Of a stretch of DNA of 64,000 nucleotides, positions 1-9,979 are shown piece after piece. Origin of the DNA: Parachryseolinea silvisoli (GTDB lineage: Bacteria > Bacteroidota > Bacteroidia > Cytophagales > Cyclobacteriaceae); assembly GCF_021190955.1 (NCBI RefSeq), contig NZ_JAIOAO010000008.1:110610-174609 (forward strand), read 5' to 3'. Within the stretch, counting starts at the first letter, position 1. Every line of letters starts with the position of its first letter. Under the pieces are notes generated by a model, which ran no database searches, was not told the DNA's origin, and saw only the letters and a list, made by a program, of their open reading frames with translations. A program made the translations under genes and the position numbers.

Positions 1-950
1 GGCAGCTTCACCATGTTGCTGACGCGGGCAATGCCCCACACGTCACCCGGAATCTGCGAAGGGTTTCCGCGGGCGATATGCTTACGGTTTTCTTCCAGCA
101 TGGCCGTCGTTACTTTTTCCATCTGCACACCCGTGTGGCGGCCGGTCCAGACGTCGTCGATCATGGAGGTATACTCATTCCGGTTATAAGCAGCCGGTTT
201 TTGCACGGGGACGCGGTTGGCCGGGTTATTGGTCAGGCACAAGCGATAGTTGTACGACTGTACGGCGTTGTCGCCGATGAACGTCGTCCCCGCTCCTTCC
301 GGGCCACCCCAGGATTTATACACCACGCCGGCACCTGGCTCGTTAAATTCCTCTTTCCCTTCCCGGCCGGTGCGAAACGGGATACGGGCTGCCGCACCGA
401 GGTCGCCTTCGTAAGTGGCGTCGGCGAAAATTTTGCCGCGGTAGGTCTCGGGCTTACCACTTTCGCGGTTCAGCACTGTAATTTGTTCGATACGGTCATT
501 GCGCAGCACGATGTTCTCCTCCAGCACATCGAACTGCCGCATCTTCAGCACAGTTATTTTACCGGCTTGCGCGGCCAACATCTGCTCCAGGATCCTCTCC
601 GCCACGGAGGGTTCGAAGTGAAAACCGTCGGAGCAATCTTTCACTTGTTGAGAAGCTTCGCCGTAGCGGTCTACATAGTATTGGCGGATGTGGCCGATGA
701 ACTCAGCAAACAGACCTGTGGTCGCACCGCGGGTGGCGATGTCGGTCGCCCCAAGGCCGTTGGCGGGCAGGCCGCCGATGTGGCGGGTGCGTTCGAGGAT
801 GACAGAGGTTTTGCCGGCGCGGGCGGCTCCCAGGGCGGTCATGATGCCACCGGGGGTGCCCCCGACAATGACCAGGTCATATTGCTGCGCATAGGCGCCC
901 GTGATAAGAAAAGCGATCAGGATCGAAAGTATTATCGGTCGTATCTTCAT
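1..950 (-). CDS. FAD-dependent oxidoreductase, secreted, C-terminus beyond window
   Basis: Reading on the minus strand from the ATG at 950 gives an open frame that runs off the left edge (about 316 codons seen). It begins with a signal peptide (MKIRPIILSILIAFLITGAYAQ) followed directly by a Rossmann dinucleotide-binding motif (VIVGGTPGGIMTAL) and a later HIGGLPANGLGATDIA block. This is the FAD_oxidored (PF12831-like) pattern seen in exported Bacteroidota flavoproteins. The gene lies 34 bp downstream of a second enzyme of the same family and in the same direction, so the two are probably co-transcribed. The substrate is unknown. The SusC/SusD genes upstream suggest a role in processing an imported carbon source, which is inference. 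Because the C-terminus is missing, an extra C-terminal domain cannot be excluded. Confidence 0.88.
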   Translation of the reverse strand, partial: MKIRPIILSILIAFLITGAYAQQYDLVIVGGTPGGIMTALGAARAGKTSVILERTRHIGGLPANGLGATDIATRGATTGLFAEFIGHIRQYYVDRYGEASQQVKDCSDGFHFEPSVAERILEQMLAAQAGKITVLKMRQFDVLEENIVLRNDRIEQITVLNRESGKPETYRGKIFADATYEGDLGAAARIPFRTGREGKEEFNEPGAGVVYKSWGGPEGAGTTFIGDNAVQSYNYRLCLTNNPANRVPVQKPAAYNRNEYTSMIDDVWTGRHTGVQMEKVTTAMLEENRKHIARGNPSQIPGDVWGIARVSNMVKL

Positions 951-984
951 GGTGTTTCGGTTCGTGCGTTTGTACGCGGTTCAT

Positions 985-2997
985 TTAGTCGGCTTGTCCA
1001 GCCGGCACCCATAGCACGGCATCGGCCACAACGGTGCCTGTAGCAGCGCCGGCAGCAGACACTTCTATATATCCTTTGTTACCGGTCGCGAAGGTATACT
1101 TGCCCAGCGATACCCACTCACCTGAGGTCTGGCCCTCGACTACAAGGTCTGCCGGCTTGATGGTAACTTCTTTTTTCTTCTTGCCATCATGCACGGTCAC
1201 GCTGACGTTGGCGGGGGCATCCGCCACCTTGGGCAAATACACGTATACAGTATAGGTTTGCTGCTTCGGCACCACGGGTGTGAAGCGCACGGTTGCCGCG
1301 CTGCCGGCAGCAGTCGTCAGGAACGACGGCCCGTAACCACCTTTGGCCTGCGGCTGCCAGGTGCCTGTACGGGTAATGGCTCCAACCTCTTCGTTGTCTA
1401 CCAAAATATCTCCCGGCCGGCCGTCGGCCAGGGGGTTCGTTTTCAGCATGGACTGGAGGGTCGCAATATCCAGCGCCTGAATATCTTTCTTCCCGTCGAT
1501 GGCCAGGACAGCAGCCGTAGCCGCCGACTGCGCCAGGACCATAAATACGGGCTCCATCCGAATCGAGCCGTACGCAATATGCGTCGCCGATAAACATACC
1601 GGCACAAAAAGGTTGGTACACTCGGCAGCCTTTGGCACCAGGGAGCCATAGGCAATGGGATATGGACCGAAGCCGCCGATTTCCACATTGCCCTCATTTT
1701 TCACCAACCCGTTTACGACCAGGCGCTGACAGTTGTGCGAGTCCATAGTATAGGCGGCCATGCCTACTCCGTCTTTCACGACTTCCTTTCCTTCGCAGTT
1801 CGCCTGGTGCATAACATACTGGCCTACAAGGCGTCGGGCCTCGCGTACATAAAGCTGCGGCGACCAGTTACCGGTGTCGGTATATTCATCCTTCGGGTAG
1901 CCGTAGGTAAGCATCTCGTCACGCAGCGCCTTCGGCACGCGGGGATCGTGTCCATAAAAATACAGCAGTCCTTTGGTATAGACCTCGTGGTCCGCCACAA
2001 TGCGGGCGCGTTGCGCATACCCGGCATCGGGATAATCGTGGTTCATACCAATCATGTCGGTCGAAAATCCGCCGCGATTGTTGATGTCTGTTTTATTGTT
2101 CGGCATGCGGCTGATGATGAAATAGTCATTCAGCCTGCGCCTGTCCGGCGTTGCCGCGAAGATGCGGAGCAAGAGCTCGTACTTCGTGGAGTCGTAGCCG
2201 GCGGGCCGGGTGATCGGCACCTGGTTCCGGGGATCGGTGGAGAGGCAGATGCGGTAATTATAGGCCTGCACGCTGCGGTCGCCTGTACCGTTCGGCGCCA
2301 GCACGGCAGGACTTATCCCCCACAGCATTCCGCTGGCAGGGTTACCAGGTGTTTTATAGGGATCGATACTTCCGGGGATTTGGTGGCCTTCCATGACCTG
2401 CACGCCGTTGATCGTTTCTCCGTACGCTTTATTATCTTCCCGCCCCACGGCATACGACACGCCGGCTTTGGCCATGAGGTCACCCTCATAGCCACAGTCG
2501 ATGAACATAGCGGCCTTGACGGTGATGTTGGCGGCTCTCGGGTTGAAGCTGTTTTCAAGGACGATTTCGGTAATACGTCCGTTGTATTTTTTTACTTCCT
2601 TCAGGCGATATTCATATACCACGCGGAAGCCTCCGCGCTGTACATAGCCCTGAAATGTTTCCTCGGCCACATGTGGCTCAAACGTCCATTGCTCAAATTT
2701 TCCATAGTGCTGGCCGATGCGCCGATAAAAATCGCGGGCCAGGCCGGTGATGGCATATTTGTTTCCGATGTCGGTATATCCCAGGCCGCCGGAGCTCATG
2801 CCGCCCAGATGCCGGCCGGGCTCAATCAGAATGGCCTTCTTGCCGAGCTTCTGCGCCGTGTACGCACCAATCACGCCGGCCGAGGTTCCGCCATACAAAC
2901 ACACATCCGTCTCCAATACGGTTTGGGCAAATGCCGGTGACCCCATCTGGAGAATAATAAATGCTATCGTTCCGAATATCTTTTTTGTGCAGATCAT
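985..2997 (-). CDS. FAD-dependent oxidoreductase with C-terminal golvesin/Xly-like beta-sandwich domain
   Basis: A 670-residue secreted flavoprotein. It has a signal peptide (about residues 1-24, cleavage after AFA), an N-terminal FAD-binding Rossmann motif (LYGGTSAGVIGAYTAQ, about 34-49) and a GRHLGGMSSGGLGYTD block typical of FAD_oxidored proteins. Roughly residues 530-668 form a separate beta-rich domain (from ILVDNEEVGAITRTGTW to VVADAVLWVP) resembling the golvesin C-terminal/xanthan lyase carbohydrate-binding-like domain. The flavin domain probably oxidises or dehydrates a sugar-like or organic substrate, and the beta domain may bind the polymer; both roles are inferred from family. It sits downstream of SusC/SusD but is separated from them by a strong terminator hairpin, so it may have its own promoter or depend on read-through. 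Confidence 0.9.
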   Translation of the reverse strand: MICTKKIFGTIAFIILQMGSPAFAQTVLETDVCLYGGTSAGVIGAYTAQKLGKKAILIEPGRHLGGMSSGGLGYTDIGNKYAITGLARDFYRRIGQHYGKFEQWTFEPHVAEETFQGYVQRGGFRVVYEYRLKEVKKYNGRITEIVLENSFNPRAANITVKAAMFIDCGYEGDLMAKAGVSYAVGREDNKAYGETINGVQVMEGHQIPGSIDPYKTPGNPASGMLWGISPAVLAPNGTGDRSVQAYNYRICLSTDPRNQVPITRPAGYDSTKYELLLRIFAATPDRRRLNDYFIISRMPNNKTDINNRGGFSTDMIGMNHDYPDAGYAQRARIVADHEVYTKGLLYFYGHDPRVPKALRDEMLTYGYPKDEYTDTGNWSPQLYVREARRLVGQYVMHQANCEGKEVVKDGVGMAAYTMDSHNCQRLVVNGLVKNEGNVEIGGFGPYPIAYGSLVPKAAECTNLFVPVCLSATHIAYGSIRMEPVFMVLAQSAATAAVLAIDGKKDIQALDIATLQSMLKTNPLADGRPGDILVDNEEVGAITRTGTWQPQAKGGYGPSFLTTAAGSAATVRFTPVVPKQQTYTVYVYLPKVADAPANVSVTVHDGKKKKEVTIKPADLVVEGQTSGEWVSLGKYTFATGNKGYIEVSAAGAATGTVVADAVLWVPAGQAD

Positions 2998-3027
2998 AAA
3001 TTCCGTTTCAAAATGAGGATGAGAAAA

Positions 3028-3068
3028 AAGGCACCTGTAAAAAACAGTCAGGTGCCTTCGTTTTTTTT
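3028..3068 (-). terminator. Rho-independent terminator after the SusD gene
   Basis: A perfect 10-bp stem (arms 3028-3037 and 3049-3058, AAGGCACCTG and its complement) encloses an A-rich loop. A-tracts and T-tracts flank both sides, so on the minus strand the stem is followed by a run of T. It lies 17 bp past the SusD stop codon and 31 bp before the next minus-strand gene, and could act in both directions. Confidence 0.8.
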
Positions 3069-3084
3069 ACTCTTCAGGGATCGA

Positions 3085-4578
3085 TCAATAGCCGGTGTTC
3101 TGGTCGGTCAACGGGTCCAGTGCTTCGTTGTAGAGCATCTCTGAGTCCGGTATAGGCCAGAAGAGATGTTTCTCTGCCACGTCAATATTTTTTACCTGCT
3201 TGATCCGCTGCACCGCGATGCCGAGGCGTTTCAGGTCCAGCCAGCGTTTGCCTTCGTACATGGTCTCGAAGCCGCGCTCTTCGACCACCTGGGCGATAAA
3301 TCCCGACAGATCGTAGTCCGCGATGTCGAAGTCCACGGGCGAAGGGGCATTGGAAGGATAGCCATACGCACGACGGTGTACCTGGTTGAGGCTTTCCAGT
3401 GCCTCGGCAGTAGGCGTGCCTGCCGCGCGGGCCGCGGCTTCAGCATGAAACAACAGCAGGTCTGCATAGCGATACCAGGGGTAGTCGTTTCCGGCGCCGC
3501 CCACACCACCGGTGGGCGCAACAGCCAGCGGGTCGCGGTACTTGCGATATAATACTGTGGTCGGCCCTTTATCAAACACGTCGGGATATAGTATATGCTT
3601 ACGGCGCAGGTCTGCACGATCCCAATTGGCGATGATCGGATTAGCCACGGTGTCGGTATATTGCGCATATACGCCACCCGGCCCGTAATATAGTTTTGTA
3701 CGGTGTGCGTAGCTTACCAGTCCGAAGCCTTGTTGATGGGAGTACTTCAGGTAAAAAATTTCCTCCGGCGTAGAGACCACATCCGGGCCAAAAATATTCT
3801 GAAAATCTTCCGACGTCTGCACCTGCACCAACGCATACTTGCCCGAGTTGATCACTTCCTGCGCTTTGTCACGCGCCAGCGCCCATTCGTCTCCGACATC
3901 TTCGCTAAAGTCCTGCGGCGTGCTGGCGCGCGTCATATAAATTTCCGCCAACAACGTCTTGGCGGCCCACTTGTTCGGCCGGCCGGCCGCCAGGTCGGGC
4001 GATGTCTTGTCGGTTAACCCCGCCTCCGCCACCAACACGTCCGCCAGGATCAGGTTATATACTTCTTCAATCGATGCCCGTGGCAGCGCCAATTCTTCCA
4101 TATTGGTTTCCGTACGCAGCGGCACACCTTTCCAATTGCGAACCAACACGAAGTAGAGCATGGCGCGCAGATATTTTGCTTCCGCCATCAGCGCGGTAGC
4201 ATCTGCTTCTGACACCTGCGTGGCGTTGGGAAGGTTGGCGATGACCAGGTTGGCGTTGCGAATCGATTGGTAGATATTTTCCCACACGGCTTGTACACGC
4301 GAGACGTTTTGCGGCAACAAGCCCTGATACCCGCTGACATCGGTCTGGCTGCCGCGGGAATAACCGTAGTCTGCCATACCTTCCTGTTGCGCGGGGTAAT
4401 TAATCCCAAAACCACCGTCCGTCCGCATCGGCACGTAAATGGCATTTACCGCCGCGACAAGCTCGTCCTTCGTTTGGTAGAAGTTCTCTACCACCAGCGA
4501 CTTCGGTTTTTCTTCCAGCATGTCGCTGCATCCCGCCAGGGTTGCCAGCATCAATATCGCTAAGAATGTTTGTTTCAT
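3085..4578 (-). CDS. SusD/RagB family outer-membrane nutrient-binding lipoprotein
   Basis: A surface lipoprotein that pairs with a SusC transporter to capture a glycan or other nutrient. The chosen ATG (4578) gives MKQTFLAILMLATLAGC, a signal peptide with lipobox LAGC; a start seven codons upstream is also open. The body has the helical TPR-like core of SusD proteins. The C-terminus ends with the characteristic block FWPIPDSEMLYNEALDPLTDQNTGY. Its length (about 497 residues) is normal for the family. It begins 28 bp after the SusC stop, so the two are surely co-transcribed. The ligand cannot be told from sequence. Confidence 0.95.
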   Translation of the reverse strand: MKQTFLAILMLATLAGCSDMLEEKPKSLVVENFYQTKDELVAAVNAIYVPMRTDGGFGINYPAQQEGMADYGYSRGSQTDVSGYQGLLPQNVSRVQAVWENIYQSIRNANLVIANLPNATQVSEADATALMAEAKYLRAMLYFVLVRNWKGVPLRTETNMEELALPRASIEEVYNLILADVLVAEAGLTDKTSPDLAAGRPNKWAAKTLLAEIYMTRASTPQDFSEDVGDEWALARDKAQEVINSGKYALVQVQTSEDFQNIFGPDVVSTPEEIFYLKYSHQQGFGLVSYAHRTKLYYGPGGVYAQYTDTVANPIIANWDRADLRRKHILYPDVFDKGPTTVLYRKYRDPLAVAPTGGVGGAGNDYPWYRYADLLLFHAEAAARAAGTPTAEALESLNQVHRRAYGYPSNAPSPVDFDIADYDLSGFIAQVVEERGFETMYEGKRWLDLKRLGIAVQRIKQVKNIDVAEKHLFWPIPDSEMLYNEALDPLTDQNTGY

Positions 4579-4606
4579 AGTCGTAATACGTTTAATCATG
4601 TGACGA

Positions 4607-7600
4607 TCAGAATCCGAGGTTTACGCCGACGGTAAATGTCTTTGCCGTGGGATAGCTATAGTGATCTATTCCCTGGCGATAAGAGTTTGCGCTTCCGTAG
4701 GAGCTTATTTCCGGGTCATACCAGGAGTAATCGGTAATTGTAATTAAGTTTTGCGCACTGACATAGACCTTGGCGCGCGACAGCCAGGTAATATTTAACG
4801 CAGACACCGGCACGTTGTATCCCAGTTGAATGTTCTTAAAGCGCATGTACGAGCCATCCTCCACAAAGCGATCTGACATTTGCACTTTTACATCCTTATC
4901 CATCTTTGGATAGGCTGCCGTTGGATTTTGCTCCGTCCAGGTATTCTGGTATACATCGCGCGGCATATTCAGCCCCTGACCATAGTCATACGCCTGGTTG
5001 ATGCGACTGAGGTTGAGAATATCGTTACCCTGCGAACCCTGAATAAAAATTCCCAGCTCGAAATTCCGGAAGGCCATCGTTGAATTAAACCCGTAGATAA
5101 AATCAGGATTGGGGTCGCCGGTGATCCGTTTGTCGCCGATATCGTAGTTTTTACTATCATTATAGTCGTAGTATGTAGGGTTACCGTTGGCATCGTAGCC
5201 ACTTTCAACGTAGCCAAAGAAAACGCCCATGGGCTCGCCCTCCCGTAAAATATTGGTGACATCGTTCACCACGGCAATACCGATGACCTCGCCGTTTATA
5301 TCTTTACCGCCGTACAGGCTCACAACCTTGTTGCGGTTAAAGGAAATGTTACCGGATACATCCCATTTGAAATTTCCCTCCAACACAACAGCGTTGGCAC
5401 CAATTTCAACGCCTTTGTTCTGCACTTTACCAATATTCTGAATGGTATTGGAGTATCCTGTCGATGCCGGACGGGACACCGGATTGAGCAGGTCGCGGGT
5501 ATTTTTGACATAGTAGTCGAGCGTAATGCCAATACGGTTCTGCAACAAGCCCAGGTCAATACCGATATTCGTCTGCGCTGTCGTTTCCCACTTGAGTGGT
5601 CCTGCCTGGCGTGTGCCCGGCGCGTAGCTGGTAACAATAGCATCGTTGAATACGGTACGGCCAGACGTCAGCACGTTAAGCGTTTGGTAGGGCTCGATGG
5701 CCGTACTGCCGGTCTCACCATAGCCGGCGCGCAGCTTCAGGTCAGAGACCACGGCTACATCCTGCATAAACGGCTCTTCGCTGATGCGCCAGGCCAGGGA
5801 TGCTGACGGGAAGTTACCCCACTTCTCGCCTTTGCTATAGCGCGACGAACCGTCTGTACGGAAACTGGCTGTGGCCAGATATTTACCCCGGAAGGAATAG
5901 TTTACACGTGCCAGGTACGAGGCCAATGTCCACTCCTGATAGGACGAGTTACTATTACCCTGTGCAGCAGACTGAATATCGTACGTTTCGGGCGTGTCAC
6001 TGATGAAACCCGCACCGTTGGCGTTCAGCGATGTGGCCTGGTAGTTCTGGTAGGTAATGCCCGCCACGGCAGAAATGTTGTGGGGCCCGAACTCCCTGGT
6101 ATAGGTGACTGTGTTTTCATTCAATACAGTCGTTGTTTGCGCTGTCTGGATTTGTGCCGAGCCTGTCGAGTTCAAGAACTTTTTATTGCGGTAGATATCG
6201 GTACGGTCGTTTGTATTTTCGATGCCGCCCGAAATCTTAATGGCCAGGCCGGGAATCGGTGTATAGGTAACGGCACCGTTGGCCAATACTTTGTTGGAGC
6301 GGATGTGATCGTTTTCGTTTTCAATGAAATCCAGTGGGTTAACAATCACATTGGAAGCCCAGCTATATTGGCGCAAGTCGGTGAGGGCACCGGTTTCCGT
6401 ACGCGCGGGCAATGTTGGATACGCCGTAAGGATCGATGAAATAAGGGAGGCGCCGCGATTGCCTCCGCCGGAGTTCTTGCGGTCAGAATCGATGCGACTT
6501 AGAATAGCATTCAGATCGAACTTAAACTTTGAACTGACATCCGTCGTAACGTTGGCCCGGACGGAATTTCGCACGTAATTGCTTCCGCGGATGATTCCTT
6601 CCTGGTCAAAGTTGCTACCCGACAGCAGAAAGCGAGTCTTATCCGTCCCACCCTTTACACTGATCGCATGGTTTTGAATCGGCGCGGTACGAAAGACCTC
6701 GTCTTGCCAGTCCGTTCCTTTACCAAAGGCGTCTACTTCCTCCTGCGTAAATTTCGGCGTAATGCCGTCGTTCAGGTCGCGCTGGCGAATCGTCGCCGCG
6801 TATTCATGCGCGTCCATCAAATCGAGCTTGTTACGGATCGATTGAAAACCATAGTAACCGTCATATTCCACGACGGTTTTACCCGCCTTACCGCGTTTCG
6901 TCGTGATGAGCACCACACCGTTGGCACCACGTGATCCGTAGATTGCAGTAGCAGAAGCATCTTTCAGGATATCGATCGATTCAATGTCGGCGTTGTTGAG
7001 CAGCGTCGGGTTGCCCGAATACGGAAATCCATCTACTACATACAACGGCTCATTAGAACCGAATATCGAGTTCGCCCCCCGGACACGCACACTGATGGCG
7101 CCGCCGGGCGCACCGGTGTTCGGCGAAATCTGCACTCCCGCCGCACGGCCGGAAAGCGACTGCATAACGTTGGTTGTCGGAAAGGCATTCAGTTCTTCGG
7201 ATTTAACAGAAGCCACGGACCCTGTCAGGTCTGATTTCTTAACCTCACCATATCCCACCACCACGATTTCGTTTAGCGATGTAATATCCGATTGCAGCGT
7301 CACGTCGATGCGCGTTTGTGTGCCTACGCTGATCTCTTGTTGCGTAAAACCGATAAAAGAGAAGATCAATACGGCCGTCTCGTCGGGCACTGTCAGGGAA
7401 TATTTCCCCTCCGCGTCCGTCGTCGTCCCGGTGGCGGTTCCTTTCAGGAGTACGTTCACACCAGGCAGGGCTGTACCGACGTCATCCATGACCACACCCG
7501 TCACGGTCACTGCCCCGACTGGCCGCGCCATTTTTTCAGGCAACGCTTCCACGGGAATCGCATTGATGCGGCTGCGCGTCAGAATGATTTGGTTTCCGTC

Positions 7601-7927
7601 GGCCTCATAGGCAATGTGGCGCGGCGCCAGGATCTTTTCCAGAACATCGGCCAGCCTTTCATCCGTTACGTGCAGCGAGATGCGCTCAGAAGATGCAATG
7701 AGGTTAGATTGATAGAGGAATTTTGCCTGGGTGGCCTCCTCCAGCGTTTCGAGGGCTTTGCGAAGCGTGACCTCCTTCAATTCCACGCTGATCTTCGTGT
7801 CCAGCACTTGGGCAACCGTTTCGTGCGCCTGCGCTACACTAATAAAAAGAAGGGTGGCAAAGAGATGAACGAGGGAGACCTTCATAATGAACAATACATG
7901 TCCACGAACCTGTAGTTCTTTTTTCAT
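4607..7927 (-). CDS. SusC/RagA family TonB-dependent receptor with N-terminal STN domain
   Basis: An outer-membrane active transporter of 1106 residues. After the signal peptide comes an STN (secretin/TonB short N-terminal) domain at about 48-118 (ISVELKEVTLRKALETLEE), then a carboxypeptidase-regulatory-like beta domain at about 140-220, the plug (GSRGANGVVLITTKRG is the typical SusC plug motif) and a long beta-barrel ending in aromatic/Phe (TVGVNLGF). An STN domain marks receptors that signal to a FecR anti-sigma factor, and a FecR gene lies directly upstream on the same strand, with its sigma factor further up. A start 14 codons inside (7885, MKVSLVHLFATLLF) gives a cleaner signal peptide. 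Confidence 0.96.
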   Translation of the reverse strand: MKKELQVRGHVLFIMKVSLVHLFATLLFISVAQAHETVAQVLDTKISVELKEVTLRKALETLEEATQAKFLYQSNLIASSERISLHVTDERLADVLEKILAPRHIAYEADGNQIILTRSRINAIPVEALPEKMARPVGAVTVTGVVMDDVGTALPGVNVLLKGTATGTTTDAEGKYSLTVPDETAVLIFSFIGFTQQEISVGTQTRIDVTLQSDITSLNEIVVVGYGEVKKSDLTGSVASVKSEELNAFPTTNVMQSLSGRAAGVQISPNTGAPGGAISVRVRGANSIFGSNEPLYVVDGFPYSGNPTLLNNADIESIDILKDASATAIYGSRGANGVVLITTKRGKAGKTVVEYDGYYGFQSIRNKLDLMDAHEYAATIRQRDLNDGITPKFTQEEVDAFGKGTDWQDEVFRTAPIQNHAISVKGGTDKTRFLLSGSNFDQEGIIRGSNYVRNSVRANVTTDVSSKFKFDLNAILSRIDSDRKNSGGGNRGASLISSILTAYPTLPARTETGALTDLRQYSWASNVIVNPLDFIENENDHIRSNKVLANGAVTYTPIPGLAIKISGGIENTNDRTDIYRNKKFLNSTGSAQIQTAQTTTVLNENTVTYTREFGPHNISAVAGITYQNYQATSLNANGAGFISDTPETYDIQSAAQGNSNSSYQEWTLASYLARVNYSFRGKYLATASFRTDGSSRYSKGEKWGNFPSASLAWRISEEPFMQDVAVVSDLKLRAGYGETGSTAIEPYQTLNVLTSGRTVFNDAIVTSYAPGTRQAGPLKWETTAQTNIGIDLGLLQNRIGITLDYYVKNTRDLLNPVSRPASTGYSNTIQNIGKVQNKGVEIGANAVVLEGNFKWDVSGNISFNRNKVVSLYGGKDINGEVIGIAVVNDVTNILREGEPMGVFFGYVESGYDANGNPTYYDYNDSKNYDIGDKRITGDPNPDFIYGFNSTMAFRNFELGIFIQGSQGNDILNLSRINQAYDYGQGLNMPRDVYQNTWTEQNPTAAYPKMDKDVKVQMSDRFVEDGSYMRFKNIQLGYNVPVSALNITWLSRAKVYVSAQNLITITDYSWYDPEISSYGSANSYRQGIDHYSYPTAKTFTVGVNLGF

Positions 7928-8149
7928 ACTTTTGAAATGTTTTGTCTTGATGTGTTGAAGCGGATAGACAAACGCCTCTTTTCGTCCTTGGCGGGACGAG
8001 AGGGCATTCCAGACCGGCGGTGTTGGCGCACTGCCGGTCTCTGTATTTTAGGGGTTATGGCGTATTTCTCTGCATAGTCGTTAGTCTTTAGGGTTGGGGT
8101 ATGTTTTGTGTTGTCAAGATTTCGCTCTCACACTCGCTCACGCACTGTC

Positions 8150-9220
8150 TCACGGGGTGCAGCCTTTACTCGTGATGACAATATGGGAGTCGATCACTTC
8201 GTATGTACCCTGAATGCCCTTGCAAATCAGCTTCAGCTTATCGTAGAGCGGCACGTCGGTCAGCGTAGCGTGGATCGAACAGTCGGCCAGAACCTCCTCG
8301 TCATATACTATCTGGATACCATAGGCCTTTTCCAACGTTTCGAACACCTCGCGCACCGGCACATCGTTAAACTCAAAGCTATAGCTGGCAAAGGGCTGCA
8401 ACACGGCAGGCTGCTCCACCAGGGATTTCGTCAACTTCTTCCCGGCGCGTTCATATACTACTTGTTGGTTGGGCATCAGCACGACCGCCTCTTGTTCAGC
8501 AGCGGTAGCCACTTTCGACACCGACACACGTCCGGTCTTTACCTGCACGGTAGTACGCCCCTCACGCTCAAAGCTCCGCACGCGGAAGCTCGTACCCAGC
8601 ACGCGGGTCACCAGCTCCCGCGCATGCACCAGGAATGGCCGGCGAGCGTCCTTCTTTACTTCAAAAAAGGCTTCCCCCGTCAGGTATACATGGCGGGTAT
8701 GCGGCTCAAAATGCGCCGGGTATTGCAATACGCTGTGCGGCTGCAGCACCACCGAGCTGCCGTCCTCCAGCACAATCGTCTTGGCCAGGTCGCCGTCATT
8801 GCTGCGTCGCTCCAACCCCGCCGGTACTTGTACGACCACCTCGCCGGGCGCAGCGTCAAACGGCGCCCGCCACAACAACCACAGTCCACCAAACAGCACC
8901 AGCAGGATCGCGGCCTTGCTATACCAGTGTTGCCAGGGTCGTAGCGGCACCGGCTGCTCATCGGGCAGCACCAGCGTCGTCTTAATTTTCTGCCACACGT
9001 CCTGCTGCCTGGCGGCATCCGGAATGTGCTGCGGCTCTTCGACCACCGCCAGGATCATCATGCGCGCCTCTTCAATCTCCTCTACCCTCGATGGATTGGC
9101 CCGGATCCAGCTCTTCCAGAAAATGTCCCGCGAAGAGCCCGGATGCGGATGGCGTACCCACCTTATAAAATCATCGTCGGCAGCAAAGTCTTCCGCCGCA
9201 AAGTCAACATAGTTCTTCAT
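8150..9220 (-). CDS. FecR family anti-sigma factor with DUF4974 domain
   Basis: An inner-membrane anti-sigma regulator of 356 residues. The cytoplasmic N-terminal part (about 1-100) should bind an ECF sigma factor. A single membrane helix lies at about 102-118 (SKAAILLVLFGGLWLLW), a periplasmic FecR domain at about 125-235, and a DUF4974 domain at about 283-352 (FEFNDVPVREVFETLEK), which is expected to contact the STN domain of a SusC receptor. The SusC gene follows 222 bp downstream in the same direction. The cognate sigma factor is most likely the one at 10781-11395, although two plus-strand genes separate them; usually sigma and FecR are adjacent. Confidence 0.93.
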   Translation of the reverse strand: MKNYVDFAAEDFAADDDFIRWVRHPHPGSSRDIFWKSWIRANPSRVEEIEEARMMILAVVEEPQHIPDAARQQDVWQKIKTTLVLPDEQPVPLRPWQHWYSKAAILLVLFGGLWLLWRAPFDAAPGEVVVQVPAGLERRSNDGDLAKTIVLEDGSSVVLQPHSVLQYPAHFEPHTRHVYLTGEAFFEVKKDARRPFLVHARELVTRVLGTSFRVRSFEREGRTTVQVKTGRVSVSKVATAAEQEAVVLMPNQQVVYERAGKKLTKSLVEQPAVLQPFASYSFEFNDVPVREVFETLEKAYGIQIVYDEEVLADCSIHATLTDVPLYDKLKLICKGIQGTYEVIDSHIVITSKGCTP

Positions 9221-9524
9221 ATCGGATACAAGAGGGTTTTCGCTACTTCAAACGTTATACTAGCTTAAAGCAACGTTTTCGGGATTTAACTCACTTTTCG
9301 AAAAGAAAATTTCGAAGACATGCCAACGAACTTGAAATGACCAGCATTTTCGAGGTCTTTTCAGAGATCAACGTTCGGGTCCCGGCGGCTCGCCCGGGCT
9401 TGAGTAAGGGTCGCGACAAAGTCGGAGTCGGTTGTTAATCCTGCACAGCACCCCGTTTGTCCGCCACACAAATCCTTGTCGCGTCCAAACCGGTACATAT
9501 TGAAAATGACTTTACAAATTTACT
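9221..9524. promoter_or_regulatory. Divergent intergenic region between FecR and a plus-strand gene
   Basis: About 300 bp with no credible gene. It must hold the promoters for the FecR gene (minus) and the small secreted protein at 9525 (plus). No convincing TAnnTTTG box was found on either strand. A short dyad TTTTCGAAAA lies near 9296. Confidence 0.4.
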
Positions 9525-9959
9525 ATGACCAAAACACTCCTTTCACTGGTTCTATTGGCCTTCGCCATCACCACCTTCGCACAGTCTGCCGACGAGACTG
9601 CCATTAAAAGCGTGATTACCAGCGCCTATATCGAAGGCATCCAAAATCGCGGCAGCATAGAGAACATTCGCAAGGGCTTTCACCCGTCGTTTACGATGCT
9701 ACGGGTGGTTGATAACAACGTCAAGCCCCTACTCCTCGAAGAGTGGATCACAAACCTGGAAAAAGCCAAAAAAGACAACCCGGCCGCGCCGCCTCGTACG
9801 GAAGGTAAGTTTATCAGCGTTGACGTTACCGGCACAGCCGCCGTGGCGAAACTTGAGCTTACGCGGGAGGGCAAAAAGACCTTTACAGACTACCTGGTTC
9901 TGGCAAAATTTACAGAAGGCTGGCGGATCATCAGCAAAAGCTTCTATCGCTATCCGTAA
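9525..9959 (+). CDS. Secreted NTF2-like (putative lumazine-binding family) protein
   Basis: A 144-residue protein with a clear signal peptide (MTKTLLSLVLLAFAITTFAQ) and an NTF2-like cone fold: N-terminal helices (SADETAIKSVITSAYIEGI), then strands ending in FTEGWRIISKSFYRYP. This matches the putative lumazine-binding group (PF12893-like), whose members are small periplasmic proteins of unknown ligand. It stands alone on the plus strand between the FecR and sigma-factor genes, an unusual position. No catalytic residues can be assigned. Confidence 0.8.
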   Translation: MTKTLLSLVLLAFAITTFAQSADETAIKSVITSAYIEGIQNRGSIENIRKGFHPSFTMLRVVDNNVKPLLLEEWITNLEKAKKDNPAAPPRTEGKFISVDVTGTAAVAKLELTREGKKTFTDYLVLAKFTEGWRIISKSFYRYP

Positions 9960-9979
9960 GCCGAACGACTTCCATCAGT

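Noticed and set aside
78..1043. Long plus-strand frame of 321 codons at the left end
   Set aside because: It is antisense to the clear FAD oxidoreductase on the minus strand, which has a signal peptide and Rossmann motif; the plus-strand product has no recognisable feature.
1735..2940. Plus-strand frame of 401 codons
   Set aside because: Antisense shadow of the second FAD oxidoreductase; high GC at third codon positions leaves long open antisense frames.
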